Shown: positions 40,655 to 48,529, numbered from the stretch's first letter. The stretch is DNA of 64,000 nucleotides from Singulisphaera sp. GP187 (GCA_945861245.1 CAMAUE010000005.1:1-64000); one strand, 5' to 3'. Notes: generated from the sequence alone by a model not told the origin. Made by a program: numbers and translations.

Positions 40655-42271
40655 GTGGCTAAGCATATTTTCGTCACCGGCGGCGTCGTTAGCTCGCTCG
40701 GCAAAGGGTTGACCAGCGCCTCCGTCGGCATGCTCCTCGAACGCCGGGGATTTCGTGTTCGCCTGCAAAAGTTCGACCCGTACATCAACGTCGATCCCGG
40801 CACGATGTCGCCTTATCAGCACGGCGAAGTCTATGTCCTCGACGATGGCGCCGAGACCGACCTCGATCTCGGCCACTACGAACGCTTCACCAATGCCCCC
40901 CTCACCCGCGATTGCAACTACACCACGGGCAAAATATATCTAACCGTCATCCAAAAAGAACGCAAAGGCGACTATCTCGGCAAGACCGTTCAAGTCATCC
41001 CACATGTAACCGACGAAATCAAGGCGGGCATCAAAAAGCTCGTCAATGATGACGTCGATGTCGTCATCACCGAGATCGGTGGCACCGTCGGCGATATCGA
41101 AGGCCTGCCGTTCCTCGAAGCCATCCGCCAATTCGCACTCGACATCGGCAAGGCGAATGTTCTCTATATCCACCTCACGCTGATCCCCTATCTCAAAGCC
41201 GCCGGCGAAATGAAAACCAAGCCGACGCAGCATTCCGTTGAGCGATTGAGGCAAATCGGTATCCAGCCCGATATTCTCATTTGCCGAACGGAACGCGAAA
41301 TATCGCAGCAGGACATCGACAAGATCGCGCTGTTCTGCAACGTCGAAGCCCGCGCGGTCATCGAGGAACGCGACAAGGATTTTAGCATCTACGAGGTGCC
41401 CGTCAGTCTCGTCGATCACGGTCTCGATCAGCTGATTGTTGACAAGCTACAGCTGAAGTGCAAGCCGCTCGATATCAGCGATTGGCGCGATATGCTCGTT
41501 CGTATGCGCAATCCGGCTCACGAGGTACAGGTGGCAGTCGTCGGCAAGTACATCAAGCACAACGATGCGTACAAGTCCATCTACGAATCGCTCGAACACG
41601 CCGGCATCGCGGAGAATACGCGCGTTGTCATTCGCAAAATCGAGGCGGAAGAAATCGAACGCGAAGGCACCGAGCGCGTTCTGAGCGGACTCGATGGCAT
41701 TCTCGTTCCTGGCGGTTTCGACTATCGCGGTTCGAACGGCAAGATCGACGCCATCCGTTATGCTCGCGAACGCAGCGTGCCGTTCTTTGGCATCTGCCTC
41801 GGTCTGCAATGCGCCGTCATCGAATTCGCGCGTAACGTCTGCCATCACGCCGACGCGAACAGCACCGAGTTCGATCACAACACGTCGCATCCCGTTGTCG
41901 TCATGCTCGACGAGCAATTCCGTATCACCGACAAAGGCGGCACGATGCGGTTGGGATCCTACGATTGCGTCCTCACGCCAGGCAGCCAGGCGCACAAGGC
42001 CTATGGCACGGTAGACGTTAAGGAACGACATCGGCATCGCTTTGAAGTCAACAATCAGTACCGCGGCCAATTCGAGGCGAACGGCCTCGTCGTGACTGGC
42101 ACTAGCCCGAACGGCAAGCTCGTCGAGGTCGTCGAATTACGCGATCACCCATGGTTCCTGGCCGTGCAGTGCCATCCTGAATTCAAATCGAAACCGACGA
42201 AGGCGCATCCGTTATTTCAGAGCTTCATACATGCCTGTGTGCAACGACGCGAGGTAAAAAAGGCAGTTTAG
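40655..42271 (+). CDS. pyrG: CTP synthase
   Basis: A 538-aa enzyme that makes CTP from UTP, ATP and glutamine. The N-terminal synthetase domain opens [20 protein letters not shown] (GTG start at 40655 with GGAG about 9 nt upstream; the earlier in-frame ATG is not used in the family). [17 protein letters not shown], the UTP/CTP-binding segments and the C-terminal glutamine amidotransferase domain with nucleophile [17 protein letters not shown] and its His/Glu pair in [16 protein letters not shown] are present. The C-terminus ends VKKAV, and its TAG stop is inside the left arm of a family 2 palindrome, so the element has shaped the protein's end. Confidence 0.95.
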   Translation: MAKHIFVTGGVVSSLGKGLTSASVGMLLERRGFRVRLQKFDPYINVDPGTMSPYQHGEVYVLDDGAETDLDLGHYERFTNAPLTRDCNYTTGKIYLTVIQKERKGDYLGKTVQVIPHVTDEIKAGIKKLVNDDVDVVITEIGGTVGDIEGLPFLEAIRQFALDIGKANVLYIHLTLIPYLKAAGEMKTKPTQHSVERLRQIGIQPDILICRTEREISQQDIDKIALFCNVEARAVIEERDKDFSIYEVPVSLVDHGLDQLIVDKLQLKCKPLDISDWRDMLVRMRNPAHEVQVAVVGKYIKHNDAYKSIYESLEHAGIAENTRVVIRKIEAEEIEREGTERVLSGLDGILVPGGFDYRGSNGKIDAIRYARERSVPFFGICLGLQCAVIEFARNVCHHADANSTEFDHNTSHPVVVMLDEQFRITDKGGTMRLGSYDCVLTPGSQAHKAYGTVDVKERHRHRFEVNNQYRGQFEANGLVVTGTSPNGKLVEVVELRDHPWFLAVQCHPEFKSKPTKAHPLFQSFIHACVQRREVKKAV

Positions 42272-42359
42272 CCCCTCGCCTCTGGCGAGCGCGGGAGTTT
42301 GCGCTTCACGATGATTGGAAAACGCCGCGCCCGCGCTCGCCGAAGGCGAGCGGCAAAAC
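42266..42359. repeat. Palindrome family 2, full copy, containing the pyrG stop codon
   Basis: Left arm from 42266 (GTTTAGCCCCTCGCCTCTGG) and right arm to 42359 (ending GAGCGGCAAAAC), long loop of about 35 nt. The TAG in GTTTAG is the stop codon of pyrG (42269-42271). Each arm has an inner palindrome CTCGCC/GGCGAG. Confidence 0.8.
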
Positions 42360-42436
42360 CGGAAATAGCGAACGCCGTCCGCGCCATGTTTGGCATCGAA
42401 CGGCGTTCAGCGGGGGGGAAATCGGCTTGGGCGTGA

Positions 42437-42994
42437 CTACTTCACGATCTTTGTAACGTCGGCGACGACCTTGGTGATGCTGGCGTCATTCAGTTCACCC
42501 TTGCGAAAGGCATGGTTCGCCTTGACAGTGAAGTCGAGGTAGAGCAGCACGGTCACGTCAGCGTCCTTGGCGATCTGGTAATCCTTCGGGCCAGCGGGAT
42601 TGTCGATCGACAGGATAAGCTTTTTCAGCTTTTGCTCGCCTGCCAATTTGGTCAGCGCTTTGTCGAGCCCATCCTTATCGCTGCAGAACACGGCATAGCT
42701 GCCCATCTCGGCTTTGCCATTCTTGACGGTCGCATCGTCGAGTTGTTTGAGCAGCTTGGCGACGGCGGGGGTCGCTTCACGAGCGAAGACGACGGCAACA
42801 GGATTGCCACCATTGGAGCAGTACAGGCACGCCTTCTTGCCGGCTTGCTCACCCGTCACGTTAAGCGGATGGAACGGTCCCGGAACTTCGGTACCGGCTT
42901 GCGGACCGGACTTCAAAACGCCGCCTGCTTGCACGCCGGCCGACACCAATGCCACACCGACAACCAACGCTGCGAAAATGCGGTAACTCAACAT
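42437..42994 (-). CDS. Secreted hypothetical protein, 185 aa
   Basis: A signal peptide (about 1-22, ending SAGVQAG) is followed by a mature domain with a CLYCSNGGNPVAVVFARE motif (CxxC), resembling a degenerate thioredoxin-like or redox domain: strands and helices follow in KLILSIDNPAGPKDYQIAKD and VTVLLYLDFTVKANHAF. No family name is assigned. GGAGG lies close upstream of the ATG at 42994. It appears to be a planctomycete-type extracytoplasmic protein; the function is not known. The next gene on the same strand starts 54 nt upstream of it and may be co-transcribed. Confidence 0.72.
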   Translation of the reverse strand: MLSYRIFAALVVGVALVSAGVQAGGVLKSGPQAGTEVPGPFHPLNVTGEQAGKKACLYCSNGGNPVAVVFAREATPAVAKLLKQLDDATVKNGKAEMGSYAVFCSDKDGLDKALTKLAGEQKLKKLILSIDNPAGPKDYQIAKDADVTVLLYLDFTVKANHAFRKGELNDASITKVVADVTKIVK

Positions 42995-43048
42995 CAAACT
43001 TCCTCCAGTTGGAAAACAGAGACCCCGCCCAACCTCGGCGAGGCGAAA

Positions 43049-43252
43049 TCACTCGGGCTCAACTTCATCTTTCGTTTTGCGGGCGAGACTTTGCTTGAGA
43101 ATATTGTTTCGCGTGGCATTTGAGCAGCATTCGCCATCCGGGCAATCGCGGGGGATCGACTTCGCATCGGGCGATGGCGACGCTATCTCCGGTTGCGACG
43201 AACAACCGATATTCAGTATAAACATCAACAATCCCACAAGGATGGGACGCAT
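43049..43252 (-). CDS. Small secreted Cys-containing protein (possible lipoprotein), 67 aa
   Basis: It has a very good Shine-Dalgarno (GGAGG, 6 nt from ATG at 43252). The N-terminus ILVGLLMFILNIGCSS is a short signal sequence ending in a lipobox-like NIGC, where Asn replaces the usual Leu at -3. The mature part is polar and contains CPDGECCS. It could be a small lipoprotein. It lies 54 nt before the 185-aa secreted protein on the same strand, likely in one transcript. No function is recognised. Confidence 0.6.
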   Translation of the reverse strand: MRPILVGLLMFILNIGCSSQPEIASPSPDAKSIPRDCPDGECCSNATRNNILKQSLARKTKDEVEPE

Positions 43253-43295
43253 AGGAGGCCTCCGGACCCGTTTACTGCCGCTTTTGGGGCGGTGA

Positions 43296-43415
43296 ATATT
43301 GACGCGACCGACAAAAGCCGATTTCCCTTCCGAAGCTGAAGCGTAAGCGAGGCATTCTGGCCGCCTCGCTTACGCTTCAGCCTCGGAAATACACTTTTGT
43401 CGGTGGCGTCAATAT
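43296..43415. repeat. Compound palindrome (two nested inverted repeats)
   Basis: An outer pair (about 43296-43317 and 43394-43415: ATTGACGC..ACCGACAAAAG with CTTTTGTCGGT..GCGTCAAT) encloses an inner pair (43328-43353 and 43363-43388: core GAAGCGTAAGCGAGGC with GCCTCGCTTACGCTTC). It lies between the divergent small secreted protein and the 78-aa protein gene. Confidence 0.8.
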
Positions 43416-43494
43416 CAGGGCTATTCGTAGATTACCTCCGTATATTTTATGACGTAACGTAGTCGTCGGGTATTCATTCTCAAAGGAGTGTGCA

Positions 43495-43731
43495 ATGGCT
43501 GTGAAAACCACCTGTTCCGTTTCAAGAAAGCAATTCAAGGAAAACGCCAAGGCCATCGAAGTCCTCATTAACGGCGTGCCGATGATGGCGGAGGTCAAGG
43601 AATTTGCGACCGGCTCGCTCGGCTGGTACCTCAACGGAAAGATGAGCGTCAAAATCGGCGACTCTCCAGTTTCCGTGCAAATCGGGATGAACCTGACCAT
43701 CGTCGGTTCCAAAGAAGCAGCGGCGGAGTAA
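43495..43731 (+). CDS. Small hypothetical protein, 78 aa
   Basis: MAVKTTCSVSRKQFKENAKA, then a basic and beta-rich chain (VLINGVPMMAEVKEFATGS, YLNGKMSVKIGDSPVSVQIG) ending KEAAAE. It has no signal peptide and no known domain. A strong Shine-Dalgarno (AAAGGAG) and normal composition make it a genuine gene. The last 5 residues border on GC-rich tandem repeats that start 13 nt after the stop codon. The product may be a small DNA- or RNA-binding protein given its basic N-terminus, but that is a guess. Confidence 0.68.
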   Translation: MAVKTTCSVSRKQFKENAKAIEVLINGVPMMAEVKEFATGSLGWYLNGKMSVKIGDSPVSVQIGMNLTIVGSKEAAAE

Positions 43732-44065
43732 TTGCAGCAGTAGGCAGTGGCAGTGGCAGTGGCAGTGGCAGCAAAATCCTGATTCCTGCGAGGGAAAAAC
43801 TCGGATCAATTGCCGCTGCCGCTGCCGACTGCCGCTGCCGACTGCCGCTGCCGGCTGCCGACTGCCGCTGCCGACTGCCGCTGCCGACTGCCGCTGCCGA
43901 CTGCCGCTGCCGCTGCCGCCTGCCGCTGCCGATTGCCGCTGCCGACTGCCCTTATTGCCCAAACACATCTCCCAGCGGATCGGCATAGCAAATCGGCAAC
44001 TCGCAGTTCGAATTATCGCGATGTCGACGAATTATTTTTCATTCTGAAACGGCTGCAACAAATTG
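43732..44065. other. Intergenic gap filled by tandem repeats
   Basis: A 334-bp gap between a plus-strand and a minus-strand gene (convergent). It is dominated by the GGCAGT / TGCCGCTGCCGAC array (43742-43951) followed by about 110 bp of AT-richer sequence without a gene. Confidence 0.7.
43742..43951. repeat. Tandem repeat array with inverted arms
   Basis: The left part (43742-43771) is GGCAGT in five tandem units; after a 39-nt spacer the right part (43811-43951) is about ten imperfect units of the 13-mer TGCCGCTGCCGAC (a hexamer plus a heptamer), complementary to the left. On the minus strand it reads as low-complexity GSGSRQRQSAAAV, which should not be called a protein. The length and unit imperfections suggest slippage. 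Confidence 0.85.
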
Positions 44066-45877
44066 TTAGCGGACGACAATGACGAAATCGGTTGGAGCAT
44101 TTTGCGAAAGTTTGGCCCAATTACCGCCAGGCGCGACATGGACGGTCGCCGTGCGTCCACCGGTACGTTTGGCGGCCCGCTGCGGGATGCCGAAACCCAG
44201 ATCGATATGCCCGCTGCCCGCGAGCACGACCATGCGGCGAATGTTTCTCGCGGTTTGGAAATTGGCGGCGCTGGCAGCCATGTAGTCGTCCCATACTGTC
44301 ATTACTTGATACGATCGTTCCTTCTGATCTTCGGTTACTTTGATATTGCCGTGCATCTTCGCCAATGTCTCATACCAGTGATCGCGATGCGCCTTCATGT
44401 GGAAATCGATCGGGCCTAGTATCTTTTTGTCATCATCGCTCAGCTGAGCAAAGCCGCCCTTGGATATTTTTCGCGCCATTTCTTGCGTGGCGTTGAGCGC
44501 CGCCATTGGCACGGAGTTACGTCGGCAGAAGTCGGCAATCGGTTGATAAAGCGACCAGTGATAGCCCCAGCGCGTGCGATATTCCGTCGCCTTGAGCATC
44601 TCCTCTTCTGAAGTCGCACCTTGGATGAAACGATCGAGATGTTCTTGATACGGACGCTGAAACATCTCCATGCCAACCGCGAGGCGAGAATCATTGGCAT
44701 GCAAGGCCTTAATGATTTGCAGCTGGATACGATGGCAAATTTCGTTGTCATGGCTTTCACCCACGCAGACAATTTCGGATTCCAACAAGCGATCAACGAG
44801 TTCGCCGAAGGTAATCGCACGACGTTCCTTGGCGCTCCATATCTCCATATTGGGCGTGCCTTCGAGTCGATCGACGGCGGTACGCAGGGCGGCCTCGTTC
44901 GGTGCCTCCACCAGGCTGATGCGTGTGTCGCGTGTAAGCAGACGGAGCATGGTGCCGTCTGCCGTCCGCCAGCTGTTCGTGGTGCCGGTCGATTTGTATT
45001 CGGGTTGTTTCGCGCTAACAAATGCCGCATGCGCCTCAGCAAAGCGCGTCGCGTGTTGCGGCGTATCGAAGGCGGCCTGCCAGACATTGGCGGTGCTACC
45101 ATCGGATACAACACGATCGCCTATCAGCCCCTGCGCGGCAGAGAGGATTAGCGGCTTGGCTTCGGGGACCTCGGCATATTTTTGGATGAGAGCGAACGCA
45201 CCCATCGCTCTGCCGGGGCCGAGATCGACCGTGTTCAATCCTGGCGCGAGAATCGCCGCCGTGGAGCGTGGCGGAAATCTGTAGCGAGCGTTGACCGCTA
45301 TCCAACCGCCTTTGTCTTTGATCCCTTTCACGTACCGCGCGCCGATGCCATAAAGAAACGCGTTGCGAAGGTTCTTGGCTTTTTCGAGGGTCGTATCCAG
45401 CATGGTTGTGACTTTCGGCTGATCCTTTTTCAGAATCTCGATCATCGTTAAAGTCGCATCGCCTTCGATGAGAGCCGCGAGCGCCAATTCGCCGTCGCTG
45501 CCGAACTCGGCCTGATGCAACTTCGCCAAGCCGAAATGTTGGTCCTGAAGGGCGTGGACCATTTCGTGGATAAGGACGCCGCGTTCGTAGGCGCCTGCCA
45601 GGTCGTCGTAGAGATAAAGAGTTTTGTCTTTGGTGCTGTAAAAGCCTTGGACGCCTTTGGTCGCATCTTTGGTACGCGGAATTATTTTTGCAGCGACGGG
45701 CGTTTTGAACGTCAACCCGCGAACCTCGGCGATTTCTTTTTCCAACTGGCGAAGCATCGCCTCGGGTATCGCGTTTTTGCTTGCGGGTTGTGAATGAACG
45801 GGCAGCAATCGGGCGACGGGCGTGCCTGACACCAGGAAAAAAACCGAAACGACAAACAAGAGGAACGGCTGTCTCAT
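44066..45877 (-). CDS. HExxH metallopeptidase-like domain fused to a ChaN domain, exported
   Basis: A 603-aa protein with a signal peptide (about 1-30). The N-terminal half contains VLIHEMVHALQDQHFGL (HEMVH, 104-108) and, 31 residues later, ALIEGDATLTM (E138), the gluzincin-like HExxH...EG arrangement of zinc peptidases. The C-terminal half (about 355-600) is a ChaN/DUF399 domain with VCVGESHDNEICHRIQ (372-387), EMFQRPYQ, and VLAGSGHIDLGFGIPQR; ChaN proteins bind haem or iron. The fusion of these two domains is unusual. The ATG at 45877 with GGAG upstream begins the signal peptide; the longer frame includes palindrome-derived sequence. The role in metal or haem handling is inferred from the second domain only. 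Confidence 0.8.
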   Translation of the reverse strand: MRQPFLLFVVSVFFLVSGTPVARLLPVHSQPASKNAIPEAMLRQLEKEIAEVRGLTFKTPVAAKIIPRTKDATKGVQGFYSTKDKTLYLYDDLAGAYERGVLIHEMVHALQDQHFGLAKLHQAEFGSDGELALAALIEGDATLTMIEILKKDQPKVTTMLDTTLEKAKNLRNAFLYGIGARYVKGIKDKGGWIAVNARYRFPPRSTAAILAPGLNTVDLGPGRAMGAFALIQKYAEVPEAKPLILSAAQGLIGDRVVSDGSTANVWQAAFDTPQHATRFAEAHAAFVSAKQPEYKSTGTTNSWRTADGTMLRLLTRDTRISLVEAPNEAALRTAVDRLEGTPNMEIWSAKERRAITFGELVDRLLESEIVCVGESHDNEICHRIQLQIIKALHANDSRLAVGMEMFQRPYQEHLDRFIQGATSEEEMLKATEYRTRWGYHWSLYQPIADFCRRNSVPMAALNATQEMARKISKGGFAQLSDDDKKILGPIDFHMKAHRDHWYETLAKMHGNIKVTEDQKERSYQVMTVWDDYMAASAANFQTARNIRRMVVLAGSGHIDLGFGIPQRAAKRTGGRTATVHVAPGGNWAKLSQNAPTDFVIVVR

Positions 45878-46040
45878 CAGGACTCCACGACAAACGAATA
45901 AAGTCGGAAAAATCGGAAAAATCAATTTTATTGTAACACGAGTGGATAATAAAATCCAATCTTTCCAAGGTGATTTCAAGGGGAAACTGAAATAATCGTA
46001 AAGATGGCAGCGCCGACAAAAGTCGGCTTGTGTTCGATTT

Positions 46041-46096
46041 GCCGCTTGCGGCTTAGCGCTCGCACGGCGCCTTGCGAGCGCTAAGCCGCAAGCGGC
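46041..46096. repeat. Palindrome family 1, full copy (24-bp perfect stem)
   Basis: Arms 46041-46064 and 46073-46096 with an 8-nt loop. The longest perfect stem of this family in the window. It lies between the divergent ChaN-fusion gene and the tRNA operon. Confidence 0.87.
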
Positions 46097-46187
46097 GGAA
46101 TCGGGAAGTTGTTGTTTCGGTTTTCCTAAACGGGGCGAAACCATTTTGAGGGGCACGTCAATTTGCCCTTGGAATTTCTCGACAGGT

Positions 46188-46273
46188 TCCTACAAAAACT
46201 CACCGCACGCCGAAGGTGCGGACCGGAAGTCAGGTGTGAACCTGCCTTCGCGGGTTCTTGTCGTTTTGTAGGA
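46188..46273. repeat. Compound hairpin upstream of the tRNA operon
   Basis: Outer arms TCCTACAAAA (46188-46197) and TTTTGTAGGA (46264-46273) enclose a smaller hairpin CCGCAC/GTGCGG (46203-46221). It resembles a composite mobile palindrome more than a promoter element. Confidence 0.6.
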
Positions 46274-46322
46274 TAGCGGTAGTCGAAGAAGTGATTTACG
46301 TGGGTCGGGCGGCAAAATCTAC

Positions 46323-46351
46323 TTGCACGCTCATCTTGGATTTTCTATACT
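46323..46351 (+). promoter_or_regulatory. Sigma70-type promoter of the tRNA-tuf operon
   Basis: TTGCAC (46323-46328), exactly 17 bp, TATACT (46346-46351). Predicted transcription start is around 46358, about 11 bp before the first tRNA. This is the best promoter match noticed in the window and fits the need for strong expression of tRNA and EF-Tu. Confidence 0.75.
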
Positions 46352-46368
46352 CACTCTTTGAATTGCGC

Positions 46369-46440
46369 GCTGGCGTAGCTCAACGGTAGAGCACCGGTTT
46401 TGTAAACCGGATGTTGAGGGTTCAAGTCCCTCCGCTAGCT
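46369..46440 (+). tRNA. tRNA-Thr (UGU)
   Basis: A complete cloverleaf of 72 nt. Acceptor GCTGGCG pairs with CGCTAGC (one G-T), anticodon stem CCGGT/ACCGG encloses loop TTTGTAA with anticodon TGT, T-arm GAGGG TTCAAGT CCCTC. CCA is not encoded. First gene of the tRNA-tuf operon, in the position of E. coli thrU. Confidence 0.95.
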
Positions 46441-46478
46441 TTAGGGCAGCGGCTGGACGAATTACGATTGAATCAAGC

Positions 46479-46562
46479 GGGCAGGTGGCCGAGCGGCCAA
46501 TGGCATCAGACTGTAAATCTGACGGACTACGTCCTACGGGGGTTCAAATCCCTCCCTGCCCA
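46479..46562 (+). tRNA. tRNA-Tyr (GUA)
   Basis: A class II tRNA of 84 nt with acceptor GGGCAGG/CCTGCCC, anticodon stem TCAGA/TCTGA around loop CTGTAAA (anticodon GTA), a long variable arm and T-arm GGGGG TTCAAAT CCCTC-type. Same position as E. coli tyrU. Confidence 0.95.
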
Positions 46563-46571
46563 ATGACAATT

Positions 46572-46655
46572 CGGGCGTCAGGGACCAGGAGTCTGGAATC
46601 AGGAAGCATGCGGATGGTTTTCCTGGCTCCTGCCTCCCGGTTCCTGCCTCCTGGT
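46572..46655. repeat. Heptamer-type inverted repeat between tRNA-Tyr and tRNA-Gly
   Basis: The left side reads in 7-nt periods GGGACCA GGAGTCT then GGAATCA GGAAGCA; the right side is the complement type (TGGCTCC TGCCTCC then CGGTTCC TGCCTCC). It can form an imperfect hairpin covering the whole gap between the two tRNAs. Confidence 0.75.
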
Positions 46656-46657
46656 AT

Positions 46658-46728
46658 GCGGGTGTAGCTCAATGGTAGAGCCCCTGCCTTCCAAGCAGGC
46701 CACGTGGGTTCGATTCCCATCACCCGCT
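46658..46728 (+). tRNA. tRNA-Gly (UCC)
   Basis: 71 nt, acceptor GCGGGTG/CACCCGC, anticodon stem CCTGC/GCAGG with loop CTTCCAA (anticodon TCC), T-arm GTGGG TTCGATT CCCAT. Position of E. coli glyT. Confidence 0.95.
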
Positions 46729-46740
46729 TGCGGAATTTTC

Positions 46741-46812
46741 GATTGCAGGTTGCAAATTGCAGATTGGGAGACCAAGGATTTCGATCTGAAATCTGCAATC
46801 TAAAATCTGCAA
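46741..46812. repeat. Heptamer-type inverted repeat between tRNA-Gly and tRNA-Thr
   Basis: Left TTGCAGG TTGCAAA then TTGCAGA; right, inverted, GAAATCTGCAATCTAAAATC followed by TGCAAT. The unit TTGCAGA equals the GCAGATT heptamer found after apgM (14456-14476). Confidence 0.78.
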
Positions 46813-46822
46813 TGGGTGATCT

Positions 46823-46895
<73 letters not shown>

Positions 46896-46926
46896 CTCGT
46901 TGCAACGTAGTATCACAACCTGGGTT

Positions 46927-46951
46927 CCGGCCTGCCGTGCCGGCGTTTTTT
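46927..46951 (+). terminator. Terminator-like hairpin between tRNA-Thr and tuf
   Basis: CCGGC (46927-46931) pairs with GCCGG (46939-46943), followed by CG and six T residues. The stem is short, so it could be a partial attenuator that separates tRNA from tuf mRNA levels. Confidence 0.45.
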
Positions 46952-46971
46952 GTATTATTTTCGGAGAAACG

Positions 46972-48198
46972 ATGGCTAAGGAACTTTTTCAACGGAACAA
47001 ACCGCACGTCAACGTCGGCACGATCGGCCACATTGATCACGGGAAAACCACGCTCACCGCAGCGATTTTGGTTCGGCAGGCCTTTCGGAACAAGCTCACC
47101 AAAGTCAAGAGCTACGCCGACATCGCCAAGGGCGGTATCGTCCGCGATGAAAACAAAACGGTGACCATCGCGGTCGCCCACGTCGAGTACGAAACCGCTG
47201 CCCGGCACTACGCTCACATCGACTGCCCGGGCCATGCGGATTACATCAAGAACATGATCACTGGCGCTGCTCAGATGGACGGCGCAATTCTTGTCGTCGC
47301 CGCCAACGACGGCCCGATGCCCCAGACAAGAGAGCACATCCTGCTCGCACGCCAAGTCGGCGTGCCGTCTATCGTCGTCTTCATGAACAAGGTCGATACT
47401 GTCGATGATCCCGAGCTACTCGACCTCGTCGAACTCGAACTTCGCGAGTTGCTCACCAAGTATGATTTCCCTGGCGATGAAATTCCGATCATCCGTGGCT
47501 CGTCCAAGCCCGCGCTCGACACCAACGGCAAAGATGACGCCGCTGGCAAGTGCATCGACGATCTGATGAACGCTCTCGATACCTATATCCCGACACCGAA
47601 ACGTGAAGAAGACAAGCCGTTCCTCATGAGCGTCGAAGACGTTTTCTCCATCGAAGGTCGTGGCACTGTCGCGACAGGTCGTATCGAACGCGGCGTCTGC
47701 AAAGTCGGCGACGAAGTCGAAATCATCGGCCTCATGAAGGCGCCGAAGAAGACGACTATCACCGGCGTGGAAATGTTCAACAAAACCCTCGATAAAGGCA
47801 TCGCTGGTGATAACGTCGGCGTGCTCGTTCGCGGTCTGAAACGCGAAGAAATCGAACGCGGACAGGTGTTGGCGAAAGCTGGCTCGATCACGCCACACAC
47901 CAAGTTTGAAGCAAATGTCTACGTGTTGTCCAAGGAAGAAGGCGGTCGTCATACGCCGTTCTTCGCCGGCTATCGGCCTCAGTTCTATTTCCGCACAACC
48001 GACGTCACGGGATCGGTTATGACCCTGACCGGTACTGACGGCAACACGGCTGAAATGTGCATGCCGGGCGATCACATCAAGGTGACTGTCGAGTTGCTGC
48101 CCGAAAGCCCCATCGCCATGGATGAAGGCCTCCGCTTCGCCATTCGCGAAGGCGGCCGTACCGTTGGTTCAGGCGTCGTGACGAAAATCACGCAGTAA
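46972..48198 (+). CDS. tuf: Elongation factor Tu
   Basis: A 408-aa GTPase that brings aminoacyl-tRNA to the ribosome. Motifs: P-loop GHIDHGKT (19-26), DCPGH (84-88), NKVD; domains 2 and 3 are complete ([40 protein letters not shown]). The switch I region is unusual: instead of the nearly invariant RGIT, the sequence is [18 protein letters not shown], keeping the Mg-coordinating Thr (T65) but losing the Arg-Gly-Ile; the preceding switch I loop is also shortened ([13 protein letters not shown]). I recall similar sequences in other planctomycete EF-Tus. ATG at 46972 with CGGAG upstream. It lies in the thrU-tyrU-glyT-thrT-tufB arrangement. Confidence 0.96.
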   Translation: MAKELFQRNKPHVNVGTIGHIDHGKTTLTAAILVRQAFRNKLTKVKSYADIAKGGIVRDENKTVTIAVAHVEYETAARHYAHIDCPGHADYIKNMITGAAQMDGAILVVAANDGPMPQTREHILLARQVGVPSIVVFMNKVDTVDDPELLDLVELELRELLTKYDFPGDEIPIIRGSSKPALDTNGKDDAAGKCIDDLMNALDTYIPTPKREEDKPFLMSVEDVFSIEGRGTVATGRIERGVCKVGDEVEIIGLMKAPKKTTITGVEMFNKTLDKGIAGDNVGVLVRGLKREEIERGQVLAKAGSITPHTKFEANVYVLSKEEGGRHTPFFAGYRPQFYFRTTDVTGSVMTLTGTDGNTAEMCMPGDHIKVTVELLPESPIAMDEGLRFAIREGGRTVGSGVVTKITQ

Positions 48199-48206
48199 TT
48201 TCTGGC

Positions 48207-48274
48207 TCCCAGGGCGAATTGTTACGTCCTGGGATATTCGATAACCCAACCCAGGGGATTAGATTTCCTCTGGG
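48207..48274 (+). terminator. Two hairpins between tuf and rpmG
   Basis: TCCCAGG (48207-48213) with CCTGGGA (48228-48234), then CCCAGGGGA (48250-48258) with TCCTCTGGG (48266-48274, one mismatch), followed by CTTTGATATTTT. The pair may attenuate transcription after tuf; the CCCAGG element is shared by both hairpins, so alternative pairing is possible. Confidence 0.5.
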
Positions 48275-48298
48275 CTTTGATATTTTGCAGGTATCACA

Positions 48299-48451
48299 AT
48301 GCGCGAACATGTTTGGCTCGAATGTACAGTTTGTAGCGCTCGCAATTACCGTACGCAGAAAGAAACACGCGGCGCCGATCGGCTTGAACTGAAGAAGTTC
48401 TGTCGCAAGGAACGCAAGCACACGCCGCACAAGGAAACGCGAAAGAAGTAG
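48299..48451 (+). CDS. rpmG: Ribosomal protein L33
   Basis: A 50-aa protein, MREHVWLECTVCSARNYRTQ then KETRGADRLELKKFC and KHTPHKETRKK, matching bL33. The first zinc knuckle C9-x2-C12 is intact; the second retains C34 followed by RKE, as in CPRD-type forms. It lies in the classical place between tuf and tRNA-Trp/secE. The ATG at 48299 has only a weak GCAGG upstream. Confidence 0.95.
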   Translation: MREHVWLECTVCSARNYRTQKETRGADRLELKKFCRKERKHTPHKETRKK

Positions 48452-48452
48452 G

Positions 48453-48525
48453 AGTCGCGAGTTAGGAGTCAAGAGTCAGATGCGATATTCGTCCTGATTC
48501 CTGGCCCTTGACTCCTGACCCCTGA
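48453..48525. repeat. Heptamer-type inverted repeat between rpmG and tRNA-Trp
   Basis: Left GAGTCGC GAGTTAG GAGTCA then AGAGTCA; right, inverted, TGATTCC TGGCCCT then TGACTCC TGACCCC TGATT. It begins right after the rpmG stop and ends 5 nt before the tRNA. The same AGTC-type heptamer occurs near tRNA-Tyr. Confidence 0.78.
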
Positions 48526-48529
48526 TTGA

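Larger units (their letters stand above)
45878..46322. other. Long intergenic region before the tRNA operon
   Basis: Holds a family 1 palindrome (46041-46096), a short hairpin GCCGACAAAAGTCGGC near 46012, and a further compound hairpin at 46188-46273. No gene is seen. Confidence 0.6.

Noticed and set aside
43811-43951. CRISPR array
   Set aside because: Units are 13 nt, contiguous and without unique spacers of 25-40 nt; no cas genes are present. It is a simple tandem repeat.
43806-43991. Minus-strand ORF through the tandem repeat (GSGSRQRQ-rich)
   Set aside because: Low-complexity translation of the repeat; no start signal.
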